Shown one piece after another: positions 17,172 through 25,295 of a DNA stretch of 64,000 bases. Location of the stretch: positions 981,655 to 1,045,654 of the forward strand of contig NZ_JAECMS010000001.1 in the NCBI RefSeq assembly GCF_016827595.1, read 5' to 3'. The DNA comes from Luteirhabdus pelagi. Lineage in GTDB: Bacteria; Bacteroidota; Bacteroidia; Flavobacteriales; Flavobacteriaceae. The notes below the pieces were generated by a model, which was not told where the DNA came from, did not search any database, and saw only the letters and a list, made by a program, of their open reading frames with translations. The position numbers were made by a program, and so were the translations under genes. Each line of letters starts with the position of its first letter. Position 1 is the stretch's first letter.

Positions 17172-17588
17172 ATGATATCTAGAAAAACCAAATACGGCCT
17201 AAAAGCACTTACTTTTTTAGCAAGAAGACAGGGAAATGATCCGGTTCAAATTTCAGTTATAGCGGAGTCGGAAAATATCTCGCAGAAGTTTTTGGAAAGC
17301 ATTTTATTATCGCTTCGTAAAACTGGCTTTTTGCAGTCAAAGAAAGGAAAAGGCGGTGGCTATTACTTGTTGAAGAGCGCTGAAAATATCAAAATAGCAG
17401 AAGTCTATCGTATCCTAGAAGGCCCTATTGCACTAGTGCCCTGTGTAAGCTTGAATTTTTACGAAAAGTGCGATGATTGTCCTGATGAAGATTCCTGTAC
17501 GGTTCGAAAACTTATGATTAAGGTTCGGGACAATGCCCTTGCTATTTTGGCCAACACCACGCTTCAAGATCTCATTGATGAGGAGTAA
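17172..17588 (+). CDS. Rrf2-family transcriptional regulator
   Basis: 138 residues from ATG 17172; a longer frame upstream has no Rrf2 similarity and was not used. N-terminal winged helix (MISRKTKYGLKALTFLARRQG, SQKFLESILLSLRKTGFLQSKKGKGGGYYL). A cysteine cluster lies near 98-111 (C, then CDDCPDEDSC), like the Fe-S or sensory cysteines of IscR/RsrR-type members. It lies 69 nt upstream of PAPS reductase, whose promoter has a perfect inverted repeat. This fits a CymR/IscR-like regulator of sulfur metabolism, probably sensing cysteine, sulfide or Fe-S status. Confidence 0.9.
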   Translation: MISRKTKYGLKALTFLARRQGNDPVQISVIAESENISQKFLESILLSLRKTGFLQSKKGKGGGYYLLKSAENIKIAEVYRILEGPIALVPCVSLNFYEKCDDCPDEDSCTVRKLMIKVRDNALAILANTTLQDLIDEE

Positions 17589-17616
17589 TAGTACCCCTAC
17601 ATTAAAAAAAAATCCC

Positions 17617-17650
17617 TACTTTTGCAAAGTCTACTAATCCCATAGACTTT
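17617..17650 (+). promoter_or_regulatory. PAPS reductase promoter and operator
   Basis: The -7 box TACTTTTG (17617-17624) matches TAnnTTTG perfectly. Overlapping the predicted transcription start is a perfect inverted repeat, AAAGTCTA (17626-17633) and TAGACTTT (17643-17650), spaced by 9 nt. A site at +1 would block initiation. The likely ligand is the Rrf2 protein encoded just upstream. Confidence 0.65.
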
Positions 17651-17657
17651 AAAAACA

Positions 17658-18287
17658 ATGCGAATTTCCTCTGAAAAGCTAGCTGTTTTAAATCAAAATC
17701 TACGGTACGAATCGCCCTCTGAAATAATTTCATTTGTATTGGAAAAAGCGCAGAAGCCATTGGTTACGACCAGCTTTGGAACCCACAGTGCTGCCCTTCT
17801 TCATGCTGTTACCGATATAAAAGCTAACACTCAAGTTGTTTGGTGCGATACGGGATATAATACAGCCGCTACCTATTCGCATGCCCAACATCTTATTGAA
17901 ACCCTATCCTTAAAAATAGATATTTTTGTACCCGACTATTCCCGAGGCTTTATAGATTCTTGGCTAGGGGTACCGCTACCGGGGTCGGAGGAGCATAAAA
18001 TATTTTCGGAAATCGTAAAACTAAAGCCCTTTAAGAAAGCGCTAAAACGTCACCAGCCCGATGTATGGTTCACCAATCTTCGGAAATCGCAAACCGAGCA
18101 TCGCAAAAGTCTAGATGTGCTCACCTATACTTCCGATGGCATTTTAAAGGTTTGCCCCTTCTTTCATTTCGATGATGCTGCTATTGACGAATATATGGCG
18201 TTTCACAACCTCCCTAGCGAACCTGATTATGTAGATCCCGTAAAGGCATTTGAAAACAGGGAATGCGGCATTCACCTTTCTAATTGA
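17658..18287 (+). CDS. cysH: Phosphoadenosine phosphosulfate (PAPS) reductase family protein
   Basis: 209 residues. ATP-PPase-like fold with TTSFGTHSAALLHAV (nucleotide loop), VVWCDTGYNTAATY and the C-terminal signature RECGIH with the catalytic cysteine. It lacks the extra CC...CxxC cysteines of Fe-S APS reductases, so PAPS is the predicted substrate, reduced to sulfite with thioredoxin. Unlike most sulfate-assimilation clusters there is no cysD, cysN, sulfate adenylyltransferase or sulfite reductase beside it. It is probably controlled by the upstream Rrf2 regulator. Confidence 0.85.
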   Translation: MRISSEKLAVLNQNLRYESPSEIISFVLEKAQKPLVTTSFGTHSAALLHAVTDIKANTQVVWCDTGYNTAATYSHAQHLIETLSLKIDIFVPDYSRGFIDSWLGVPLPGSEEHKIFSEIVKLKPFKKALKRHQPDVWFTNLRKSQTEHRKSLDVLTYTSDGILKVCPFFHFDDAAIDEYMAFHNLPSEPDYVDPVKAFENRECGIHLSN

Positions 18288-18329
18288 AGTCGGCAATAAA
18301 TAGTATTTTTAACCTTTATCAAGAATACT

Positions 18330-19271
18330 ATGAATCCAACTGAAAAAGAGGTCCTACAAGCGTATGATAATGTAAAAAACCATGTGCATCAGACACCGGT
18401 GCTTACCTCCTCCCTCTTAAGCGAAATAAGCGGCGCTTCGCTTTTTTTTAAATGTGAAAATTTCCAACGGATGGGCGCCTTCAAAATGCGCGGTGCCACC
18501 AATGCCTTGGTTTCCCTTTCAGCAGCGCAAAAAGAAAAAGGCGTGGTGACCCATTCCTCAGGAAATTTTGCCCAAGCGCTATCGTTAGCCGCCAAAACAA
18601 TTGGAATCCCTGCCTATATCGTTATGCCTTCGAATGCTCCATCAGTAAAAAAAGCAGCGGTAAAAACCTACGGGGGGCAGATTACTGAATGTGAACCCAC
18701 ATTAAAAGCCAGGGAAGCGGCCGCACAAAAAATTCAACAGGAAAAGCAGGCTACTTTTATACATCCTTCAAACGCCAAGGATGTTATTCTCGGAAATGCT
18801 ACCTCAGCGTATGAACTGCTTCAAAAACATCCTGATCTAGATATCATTGTTTCACCAGTGGGCGGTGGCGGACTAATCGCAGGAACAGGTCTTGCCGCAA
18901 AATATTTTGGAAAGAATTGTGACGTTTGGGGTGCCGAACCCGAAAATGCCGATGATGCGTATCGATCTTTGCAGTCGGGTTCTATTGAAACCAATGCTGA
19001 AGCTGATACGGTTGCCGACGGATTGCGAACAACCCTGGGCAATATCAATTTTCCTATTATTCAAGAGACGGTTAAAGGTATCATCCTCGTTTCGGAAGAA
19101 GCCATAATCGGCGCGCTTCGCCTTATTTGGGAACGCTTAAAAATTGTGGTCGAACCCTCTTCTGCCGTTACGTTAGCCGCTATTCTAAAGGAGAAAGAAC
19201 GTTTTCAGGGGAAAAAAGTCGGCATTATTATTAGCGGAGGAAATGTGGACCTTGACAATCTTCCCTTTTAA
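18330..19271 (+). CDS. PLP-dependent threonine/serine dehydratase (or serine racemase-like)
   Basis: 313 residues. Fold-type II PLP enzyme: the PLP lysine lies in FKMRGATNAL (near residue 52), SSGNFAQALSLAAK is the phosphate/substrate loop, and PVGGGGLIAGTGLA is the glycine loop. There is no C-terminal ACT-like regulatory domain, so it is the short catabolic or racemase-like form. It deaminates threonine or serine, or racemises serine; sequence alone does not decide. It starts 42 nt after cysH and may share its transcript, though a TATTTTTA box lies at 18304. Confidence 0.88.
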   Translation: MNPTEKEVLQAYDNVKNHVHQTPVLTSSLLSEISGASLFFKCENFQRMGAFKMRGATNALVSLSAAQKEKGVVTHSSGNFAQALSLAAKTIGIPAYIVMPSNAPSVKKAAVKTYGGQITECEPTLKAREAAAQKIQQEKQATFIHPSNAKDVILGNATSAYELLQKHPDLDIIVSPVGGGGLIAGTGLAAKYFGKNCDVWGAEPENADDAYRSLQSGSIETNAEADTVADGLRTTLGNINFPIIQETVKGIILVSEEAIIGALRLIWERLKIVVEPSSAVTLAAILKEKERFQGKKVGIIISGGNVDLDNLPF

Positions 19272-19300
19272 CTCAAAAACTTTCCGTTTCTTTGCCGCTG

Positions 19301-20395
19301 ATGAAACGTCTTGCGTGCCTATTCGTATTTCTTACTTCCTTTTGGGGTTTCTCGCAAGAGCCTTCACAAAGGGGCCATTTCGTAGATGCCAATTATTTCT
19401 ACGGTACTATTCTTCGGCATAATAAAGATATTTCGCACCTTGTTTTGAACCACCCCCATGGCGGAATCGTAGGATTCAATTTTGAAACCGATGGTACCGA
19501 GCGATGGCACCAAGAATACAACTATCCCGATTGGGGAATTTCAACCGTTTATCATAATCCTGGCTATGAAACCTTGGGAAGCAATATCGGATTGTATGGT
19601 CATTTCAACTTTTATTTTTTGAAACGACATGTAATGTTTCGTATCGGACAAGGAATTGCCTATGCTAGCAATCCTTTCGACTTGGAAGAAAACTTCAGGA
19701 ACAACGCCTATGGAACGCGCTTGTTGAGCACCACCTATATGATGGTGAATTTCAACAAAAAAAATATTCTTAAAAATATAGGAATACAAGGGGGCATTTC
19801 ATTGGTTCACTATTCCAACGGTAATTTTAAGGCTCCAAACAGTAGTACGAATTCCTTTACCTTCAACCTTGGCTTGAATTATTCGCTACAGGAAGCAAAA
19901 CGAATTACAGTAATTTCAGAAGATGATGAACGGTTTACGGAACCCATTCATCTTAACCTAGTACTACGAGGTGGGATCAACGAAAGCGACTATGTGGGCT
20001 TGGGTCAACATCCCTTTTGGGTAGTGTCCGCCTATGCCGATAAGCGGGTAAGCTATAAAAGCAGTCTTCACATCGGTGTAGATGCTTTTTTCGCATCCTT
20101 TTTAAAAGAAGAAATCAAATATCTTATCGCTTCGGAACTAAACGCTTCACTAAAAGGCGATGAAGACTATAAAAGAGTGGGGGTTTTTGTCGGACATCAA
20201 TTACATTTCGGAAAACTTTCGGTGCCTGCTCAATTCGGATATTATGTGTATTACCCATACGATTTTGAAGGTCGCACGTATATCAGAGTAGGATTACAAT
20301 ATGAAATTAGTAATCATTGGTTTGCCAGCACAACGTTGAAATCGCATGGTGCTAAAGTAGAGGGTGTTGAATTTGGAATTGGATATAGAATTTAG
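19301..20395 (+). CDS. PagL-like acyloxyacyl hydrolase (lipid A deacylase), copy 1
   Basis: 364 residues from ATG 19301; a TTG three codons upstream overlaps a TTTCTTTG -7-like box and was not used. Signal peptide ends in WGFSQ. The barrel contains HYSNGNFKAPN (His near 170), matching the PagL His-x-Ser-Asn catalytic motif. Longer than classical PagL (about 185 residues), as in the Bacteroidota branch. It would remove a 3-O acyl chain from lipid A in the outer membrane. The following lipoprotein starts right after its stop, and the pair is repeated downstream. Confidence 0.82.
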   Translation: MKRLACLFVFLTSFWGFSQEPSQRGHFVDANYFYGTILRHNKDISHLVLNHPHGGIVGFNFETDGTERWHQEYNYPDWGISTVYHNPGYETLGSNIGLYGHFNFYFLKRHVMFRIGQGIAYASNPFDLEENFRNNAYGTRLLSTTYMMVNFNKKNILKNIGIQGGISLVHYSNGNFKAPNSSTNSFTFNLGLNYSLQEAKRITVISEDDERFTEPIHLNLVLRGGINESDYVGLGQHPFWVVSAYADKRVSYKSSLHIGVDAFFASFLKEEIKYLIASELNASLKGDEDYKRVGVFVGHQLHFGKLSVPAQFGYYVYYPYDFEGRTYIRVGLQYEISNHWFASTTLKSHGAKVEGVEFGIGYRI

Positions 20396-21145
20396 ATGAA
20401 AAAGGCTTTTTACATATTGGTTTGTACATTGCTACTTTCCTGTAATCAGGAAGATGCTTGGGACTGCATTCAAACGGCTGGTGAAATTAATAATGAGGAG
20501 ATTGAAGTACCACGGTTTCACCGCATCCAACTAGAAGGAGATGTTAGTATGGTCCTTTCCCAGAGCAATAAACAAGAGATATATCTGAATACAGGTGAAA
20601 ACCTACGCAATGATTTTTACGTAGGTGTTGAAGACGGGACCTTAGTAATACGAAATAACAATCGTTGTAATCTAAGCAGGGAATACGCAATTTCAACTGT
20701 TTACGTTGCTACGGATACACTAACCCATATCCGGCATAGTTCGCCTCGAAACATAATGGGAGTGGAAATTTTGCGATTTCCCTCCCTGACATTGGAAAGC
20801 AATAGTACTGGCGGACCTGAAATTTCCACTAAGAGCGGTAATTTCTATTTAGGCCTTGATATTTCGGAGCTTGTGATTTCAGCCAACGGACAAAGTGTCT
20901 TTAATTTGTATGGCTTCTGTGAAAATGCGAATATTGTATTCAGCGATGAGTTTCCAAGATTTGAGGGACCTGATTTTAGAATTCAAAACTTAAAGGTGTT
21001 ACAGCGAAGTGCCAATAAAATGGTTGTCTTTCCTACTCAATCCATTACAGGATCGATTTTTGGTACTGGCGACATACTTTCACTTTACCAACCTGAAGAA
21101 GTTCAAGTAGAAGAAACCTGGACAGGACGCCTACTATTTCTATAA
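20396..21145 (+). CDS. GIN/DUF2807-domain lipoprotein, copy 1
   Basis: 249 residues; lipobox Cys 16 (LLLSCNQED). A conserved start CIQTAGEINNEEIEVPRFHRIQLEGDVSMVLSQ leads into the right-handed beta-helix typical of 'head GIN' DUF2807 proteins, with ladder strands of about 20 residues. The ATG directly follows the TAG of the deacylase gene. Function unknown; probably an adhesin-like or scaffold lipoprotein on the outer membrane. Homologous to the gene at 22272. Confidence 0.8.
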   Translation: MKKAFYILVCTLLLSCNQEDAWDCIQTAGEINNEEIEVPRFHRIQLEGDVSMVLSQSNKQEIYLNTGENLRNDFYVGVEDGTLVIRNNNRCNLSREYAISTVYVATDTLTHIRHSSPRNIMGVEILRFPSLTLESNSTGGPEISTKSGNFYLGLDISELVISANGQSVFNLYGFCENANIVFSDEFPRFEGPDFRIQNLKVLQRSANKMVVFPTQSITGSIFGTGDILSLYQPEEVQVEETWTGRLLFL

Positions 21146-21151
21146 TATATT

Positions 21152-22261
21152 ATGAAACAAATTTGCTTCTTAATTATACCATTGCTTCTTGCTACTTCAT
21201 TGCTGGCGCAAGAGGAAGAGCTGAAACCCATAAGCCTAGAAGCCGATTTTTTCTATGGAAGTATTTTGGAACACAATCCTGATATTTCGCACCTTATTAC
21301 GAACCATCCTCGAGGTTTCACACTAACCTATAATCGCAAAACGTACGGTTTTTCAGAATGGGAACGCCGTTACCAATATCCCGATTGGGGGTTTATGTTT
21401 TCCTATCAGGATATGATTAATCCGTATTTGGGAAGGCTCTACGGTTTGTATGGTCATTTCAATTGGTACTTTTTGAATCGAAATCTTGTGGTACGACTCG
21501 GACAGGGAGTCGCCTATGCGGAAAATCCGTATGATTTTCAAGAAAACTATCAGAACAACGCCTATGGCACCCATTTTTTGAGCACCACCTATCTGAAAGC
21601 AAATTATGTACGTGAAAACGTCTACAAAGGATTAGGATTTCATGCTGGTTTTTCGATTATCCATTATTCCAATGCCAATCTCCGCGCTCCAAATAATAGT
21701 ACCAATACGTGGGCTTTTAATGTAGGATTGAGCTACTTGATAGACCATGAAGAGTTTCCGGATTATATTGTAAAGGATGATCCACCAAGCAGTTCGCATG
21801 CCGAGCCTTTAAAATACAACTTCGTTTTTAGATTTGGATGGAATGAAAGCGATGTCGTACGTCAGGGACAATTTCCATTCTATGTCGCTTCAGCGTTTGT
21901 TGACAAAAGAATTAATTACAAAAGCACCTTACAAGCCGGTGTGGATGTGTTTTTCGCCAAGTTTTTGGAAGAATTGATTTACTACCGTTCGATTGCGTAT
22001 CCCGAAGATGGGTTGAGTGGCGATGAAGATTACAAAAGGGTAGGTTTATTTATCGGACATGAATTACGGTTTAATCGCACCGCCTTCGTTTCGCAGTTAG
22101 GGTATTATGTGTATTGGCCGTATGAATTTGAAAATAGAATCTACAACCGACTAGGTTTGAAACGTTATCTTTATGAAGACAAAATTTTCGCATCGGTTAC
22201 CGTTAAAGCACATTGGGCAAAAGCAGAAGGCGTTGAATTTGGAATAGGAGTTCGGTTATAA
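21152..22261 (+). CDS. PagL-like acyloxyacyl hydrolase, copy 2
   Basis: 369 residues; signal peptide ends in LLAQ. Collinear with copy 1 along its whole length: HNPDISHLITNHPRG, YQYPDWGF, LYGHFNWYFLNR, RLGQGVAYAENP, HYSNANLRAPN (catalytic His and Ser kept), GDEDYKRVGLFIGHEL and VEFGIGVRL. It starts 6 nt after the first GIN lipoprotein. Both copies keep the active site, so neither looks like a decaying duplicate. Confidence 0.82.
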   Translation: MKQICFLIIPLLLATSLLAQEEELKPISLEADFFYGSILEHNPDISHLITNHPRGFTLTYNRKTYGFSEWERRYQYPDWGFMFSYQDMINPYLGRLYGLYGHFNWYFLNRNLVVRLGQGVAYAENPYDFQENYQNNAYGTHFLSTTYLKANYVRENVYKGLGFHAGFSIIHYSNANLRAPNNSTNTWAFNVGLSYLIDHEEFPDYIVKDDPPSSSHAEPLKYNFVFRFGWNESDVVRQGQFPFYVASAFVDKRINYKSTLQAGVDVFFAKFLEELIYYRSIAYPEDGLSGDEDYKRVGLFIGHELRFNRTAFVSQLGYYVYWPYEFENRIYNRLGLKRYLYEDKIFASVTVKAHWAKAEGVEFGIGVRL

Positions 22262-22271
22262 GAAAAACAGG

Positions 22272-23027
22272 ATGAAGAAATTAGCATACATTTTTATTTT
22301 GATAACGGTACTCGGATGCGATTCTGAAAAGGGCCTAAATTGCTTTCAGGCAGCTGGCGATATTATTCAAGAGGAAGTAACTGTTTCTGAATTTGATAAA
22401 ATCATTGTTTGGGAACGGGCACAACTCATTATTCAGCAAGGTGAAACACAAAAAGTAATCATTGAAACAGGTGAAAATCTTTTGAATGATGTTGAAGTCA
22501 GTGTAGATGAAGGAACCCTCAACATTTACAATAACAATGGTTGCAACCTTGTTCGCGATTACGGGATTACAAAAGTATACGTAACCAGCCCCAACATTAC
22601 AGTAATCCGAAACAGCTCTGGCCTTACCGTAGAAAGTATCGGTACCCTTTCCTATGAAAATCTAACATTACTGAGTGAAGACCAGGAAAATGAGGATGGC
22701 TATCACATCGACGGGAATTTTAGGTTGCAATTAGCTGTTGACCGATTGGATGTTATTTCAAATGGGCTTTCCAATTTCTATCTTTCAGGCACGGCTTTAA
22801 ATGCTTCCATAGGCTTATACGCCGGCGATTCCAGAGTAGAGGCGGCAGAACTTTCGATAGACAACCTCTACGTGTTTCACCGAAGCACCAATCAGATGAT
22901 AGTCAATCCACAAAACCAACTTAGCGGAAAAATTGTGAGTATTGGAGATGTCATCTCTGTGAATGAACCGCCAATAATAGAAGTTGAAGAATTATATACT
23001 GGTCGTCTTATTTTCGAGCTCCCGTAA
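22272..23027 (+). CDS. GIN/DUF2807-domain lipoprotein, copy 2
   Basis: 251 residues; lipobox Cys 16 (ITVLGCDSE). It shares with copy 1 the pattern C-x-Q-x-A-G-[ED]-I-x-x-E-E, the phrase TGENL.ND and the ends EEVQVEETWTGRLLF / IIEVEELYTGRLIF. Last gene of the duplicated four-gene operon. Its 3' end overlaps the convergent gldA gene by 20 nt, and no terminator is visible between them. Confidence 0.8.
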   Translation: MKKLAYIFILITVLGCDSEKGLNCFQAAGDIIQEEVTVSEFDKIIVWERAQLIIQQGETQKVIIETGENLLNDVEVSVDEGTLNIYNNNGCNLVRDYGITKVYVTSPNITVIRNSSGLTVESIGTLSYENLTLLSEDQENEDGYHIDGNFRLQLAVDRLDVISNGLSNFYLSGTALNASIGLYAGDSRVEAAELSIDNLYVFHRSTNQMIVNPQNQLSGKIVSIGDVISVNEPPIIEVEELYTGRLIFELP

Positions 23028-23928
23028 GCTCCACAAATAGTTTTTCCAAGGTGGTATTTTTTTGATGAAGCTGAAGAATCTTCAGTCCATTGTCATGGGC
23101 AAAGTCGAAAACTGACGGGCGCATGTCTTTTTCTGTTGAAAAGGTGATGTTGTAAACGAAATGGCCCCCTGGATTTTCAATTTTTGAAACATGTGGTATT
23201 TTTTGAAGCGCTACCGTTTCTACCCGATAATCAAACTCGACTTCAACAATTTGCTGCTGTCCTTTTTTCAGTTCTTCCATACTTCTATCCAACACAATGC
23301 TTCCCCTATCAATTATGATTACACGATCGCAAATAGCCTCAACTTCCTGCATGATGTGGGTTGAAAGCAAAACGGTTGTCTTTTCGTGTTCTTCCGATTT
23401 CCCGATATTCTTGATCAGTTCACGAATTTCAATTAGCTGGTTGGGATCTAGCCCTGTCGTCGGTTCATCCAAAATAAGCACTTTCGGCCGATGTAAAAGT
23501 GCAGTGGCCAATCCTACACGCTGCCGATATCCCTTGGACAGTTGCTTTATTTTTTTGTGGGCTTCAGGTGTAAGTCCGGTCTGTGAGATGACTTCCACTA
23601 TGCGCGATTTATCAATACCGTAGGTCTCTGCTTGAAACCCGAGATACTCCTTCACATACATATCGGTATAAAGCGGATTGTGTTCTGGCAAATAGCCCGT
23701 ATGAAACTGAACTTTCTTTGGTTCTTCTTCCACCGAAAACCCAGCGACAGCCGCTGATCCTTCCGAAGCCGCTAAATAAGTAGTCAAGATTTTCATCATC
23801 GTGCTTTTACCAGCTCCATTTGGACCTAAAAAACCGACGATTTCACCTTCTTTTATAGTGAAGGAAACGTTATCTAATGCCTTTTGGGCACCATAGGTTT
23901 TGGTAATATTTGAAACGGTTATTGACAT
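23008..23928 (-). CDS. gldA: Gliding-motility ABC transporter ATP-binding protein GldA
   Basis: 306 residues from ATG 23928 (MSITVSNITKTYG); a longer frame adds 28 atypical residues and was not used. Walker A GPNGAGKST, signature LSKGYRQRVGLA, Walker B VLILDEPTTGLDP and the H-loop STH are present. The C-terminal domain matches the GldA type. It is the ATPase partner of GldF/GldG in gliding Flavobacteriia; those genes are not in this window, which is common for gldA. Confidence 0.88.
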   Translation of the reverse strand: MSITVSNITKTYGAQKALDNVSFTIKEGEIVGFLGPNGAGKSTMMKILTTYLAASEGSAAVAGFSVEEEPKKVQFHTGYLPEHNPLYTDMYVKEYLGFQAETYGIDKSRIVEVISQTGLTPEAHKKIKQLSKGYRQRVGLATALLHRPKVLILDEPTTGLDPNQLIEIRELIKNIGKSEEHEKTTVLLSTHIMQEVEAICDRVIIIDRGSIVLDRSMEELKKGQQQIVEVEFDYRVETVALQKIPHVSKIENPGGHFVYNITFSTEKDMRPSVFDFAHDNGLKILQLHQKNTTLEKLFVELTGARK

Positions 23929-24025
23929 ACTTTCAATAGCAAATGTACGTTTTTTGAAACAAGACGAACTGTCAAATAATTGATAAAAAGAAGGAAGGAA
24001 AAAAATTTTCACTACTTTTATACCA

Positions 24026-24082
24026 ATGAAAACAGCACATAAAAATAATTCTACAATTTGGTGGTATATAGACCAACGATAA
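24026..24082 (+). CDS. Trp/Tyr leader peptide of the DAHP synthase gene
   Basis: An 18-residue frame, MKTAHKNNSTIWWYIDQR, ends 71 nt before the DAHP synthase start. Codons 12-14 are Trp-Trp-Tyr, a striking enrichment in so short a peptide. The Trp codons overlap one strand of a hairpin (TTGGT 24058-24062 with ACCAA 24072-24076). Followed by a terminator hairpin, this is the layout of ribosome-mediated attenuators. Confidence 0.7.
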   Translation: MKTAHKNNSTIWWYIDQR

Positions 24083-24086
24083 AGTA

Positions 24087-24148
24087 GTGGGAATATTTTT
24101 ATGAATACGATATAAGTGAAGGTCCCATGTAGGGGCCTTTTTATTTTT
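24087..24148 (+). terminator. Attenuator: antiterminator strand and terminator hairpin before DAHP synthase
   Basis: Terminator stem AAGGTCCC (24119-24126) with GGGGCCTT (24132-24139), 8 bp with one G-T pair and a 5-nt loop, followed by TTTATTTTT, ending 5 nt before the ATG. Competing antiterminator: GTGGGA (24087-24092) can pair with TCCCAT (24123-24128). A terminator inside a leader, upstream of its own gene, only makes sense as an attenuator. Confidence 0.7.
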
Positions 24149-24153
24149 AGGAA

Positions 24154-25245
24154 ATGGAAAATAAGAAAGAATTAAGGAGTTGGTTAGATGCGTTCAATCT
24201 GTCGCACCCCTTGGTAATTGCAGGGCCGTGTAGCGCCGAAACCGAGGAACAGCTATTAAAAACTGCGCATCAATTGAAAGAAACCGATGCAACGGTATTG
24301 CGCGCCGGAATCTGGAAACCCAGAACACGTCCTGGAAATTTTGAAGGAGTCGGAGCGTTAGGACTAAAATGGCTTCAAAAGGCAAAAGAAGAAACCGGGA
24401 TGCTAACCACGACCGAGGTTGCCAACCCACATCATGTTGAGCTAGCACTGAAACACGATGTTGATATTCTTTGGATCGGCGCTCGAAGTACTGTTTCACC
24501 CTTCATTGTGCAAGAATTGGCAGATGCCTTAAAAGGAACCAATAAAACAATTTTGGTCAAAAACCCCGTCAATCCAGATTTAGCCTTATGGTTGGGAGCG
24601 GTAGAGCGACTGCATCAAGCCGATATTAAAAACTTAGGGGTCATTCATCGCGGGTTTTCGACCTATGAAAAAACAAAATATCGAAACAATCCCGAATGGC
24701 AAATACCGATTGATTTAAAAAACAGATTTCCGGACCTCCCATTATTTTTGGATCCTTCCCATATTGCAGGGCGTCGCGACATTATATTCGATCTTTGTCA
24801 AACGGCCTTAGACCTAAATTACGACGGTTTAATGATCGAAACGCATTACGATCCAGAAAATGCATGGAGCGATGCAGCCCAACAGATAACACCCGAACGG
24901 TTAGACCAAATTACCATCGATTTGAGAATTCGTAAAAAGGGAGATGAGAAAATTGCTTTTCAAAACGAACTGAATACCCTTCGCACCCAAATTGATGTAA
25001 TCGATAATAAAATAGTTGAGATGTTAGGGAAGCGAATGACGATTGCCGATGCCATCGGCGAATTGAAAAAGGAGCATAACGTTGCCATTCTTCAGGTAAA
25101 GCGATGGAATGAAGTATTGGGCAGAATGATTTTAAAGGGAGAGGAAAGCAAATTGAGCGAAGAATTCATTCTTCGATTATATAAGGCTATCCATCAAGAA
25201 TCGATAAACCACCAGAAAAAAATAATTCACCCCAACCAAGAATAA
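24154..25245 (+). CDS. Bifunctional DAHP synthase / type II chorismate mutase
   Basis: 363 residues. Residues 1-260 are a DAHP synthase of the KDO8PS-like type (VIAGPCSAE, LRAGIWKPRTRPG, ILVKNPVNPD, FLDPSHIAGRRD). Residues about 268-355 are an AroQ chorismate mutase (LRTQIDVIDNKIVEMLGKRM). It joins PEP and erythrose 4-phosphate, the first step of aromatic synthesis, and converts chorismate to prephenate. The Trp/Tyr leader upstream suggests control by aromatic amino acid supply. No other tyr/phe genes are adjacent; aroA is at 31.9 kb. Confidence 0.93.
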   Translation: MENKKELRSWLDAFNLSHPLVIAGPCSAETEEQLLKTAHQLKETDATVLRAGIWKPRTRPGNFEGVGALGLKWLQKAKEETGMLTTTEVANPHHVELALKHDVDILWIGARSTVSPFIVQELADALKGTNKTILVKNPVNPDLALWLGAVERLHQADIKNLGVIHRGFSTYEKTKYRNNPEWQIPIDLKNRFPDLPLFLDPSHIAGRRDIIFDLCQTALDLNYDGLMIETHYDPENAWSDAAQQITPERLDQITIDLRIRKKGDEKIAFQNELNTLRTQIDVIDNKIVEMLGKRMTIADAIGELKKEHNVAILQVKRWNEVLGRMILKGEESKLSEEFILRLYKAIHQESINHQKKIIHPNQE

Positions 25246-25275
25246 AAAAAGCCCCAATTTGAAATGGGGCTTTTT
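25246..25275 (+). terminator. Bidirectional terminator between DAHP synthase and the convergent gene
   Basis: Eleven-base perfect stem AAAAAGCCCCA/TGGGGCTTTTT with an 8-nt loop; A and T runs on both sides make it work in both directions. Confidence 0.9.
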
Positions 25276-25295
25276 CTTTTCGATATAGAAAACGC

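Noticed and set aside
24101-24115. Second tiny frame (MNTI) in the DAHP synthase leader
   Set aside because: Four codons with no aromatic residues; falls between the attenuator strands and has no evident role.
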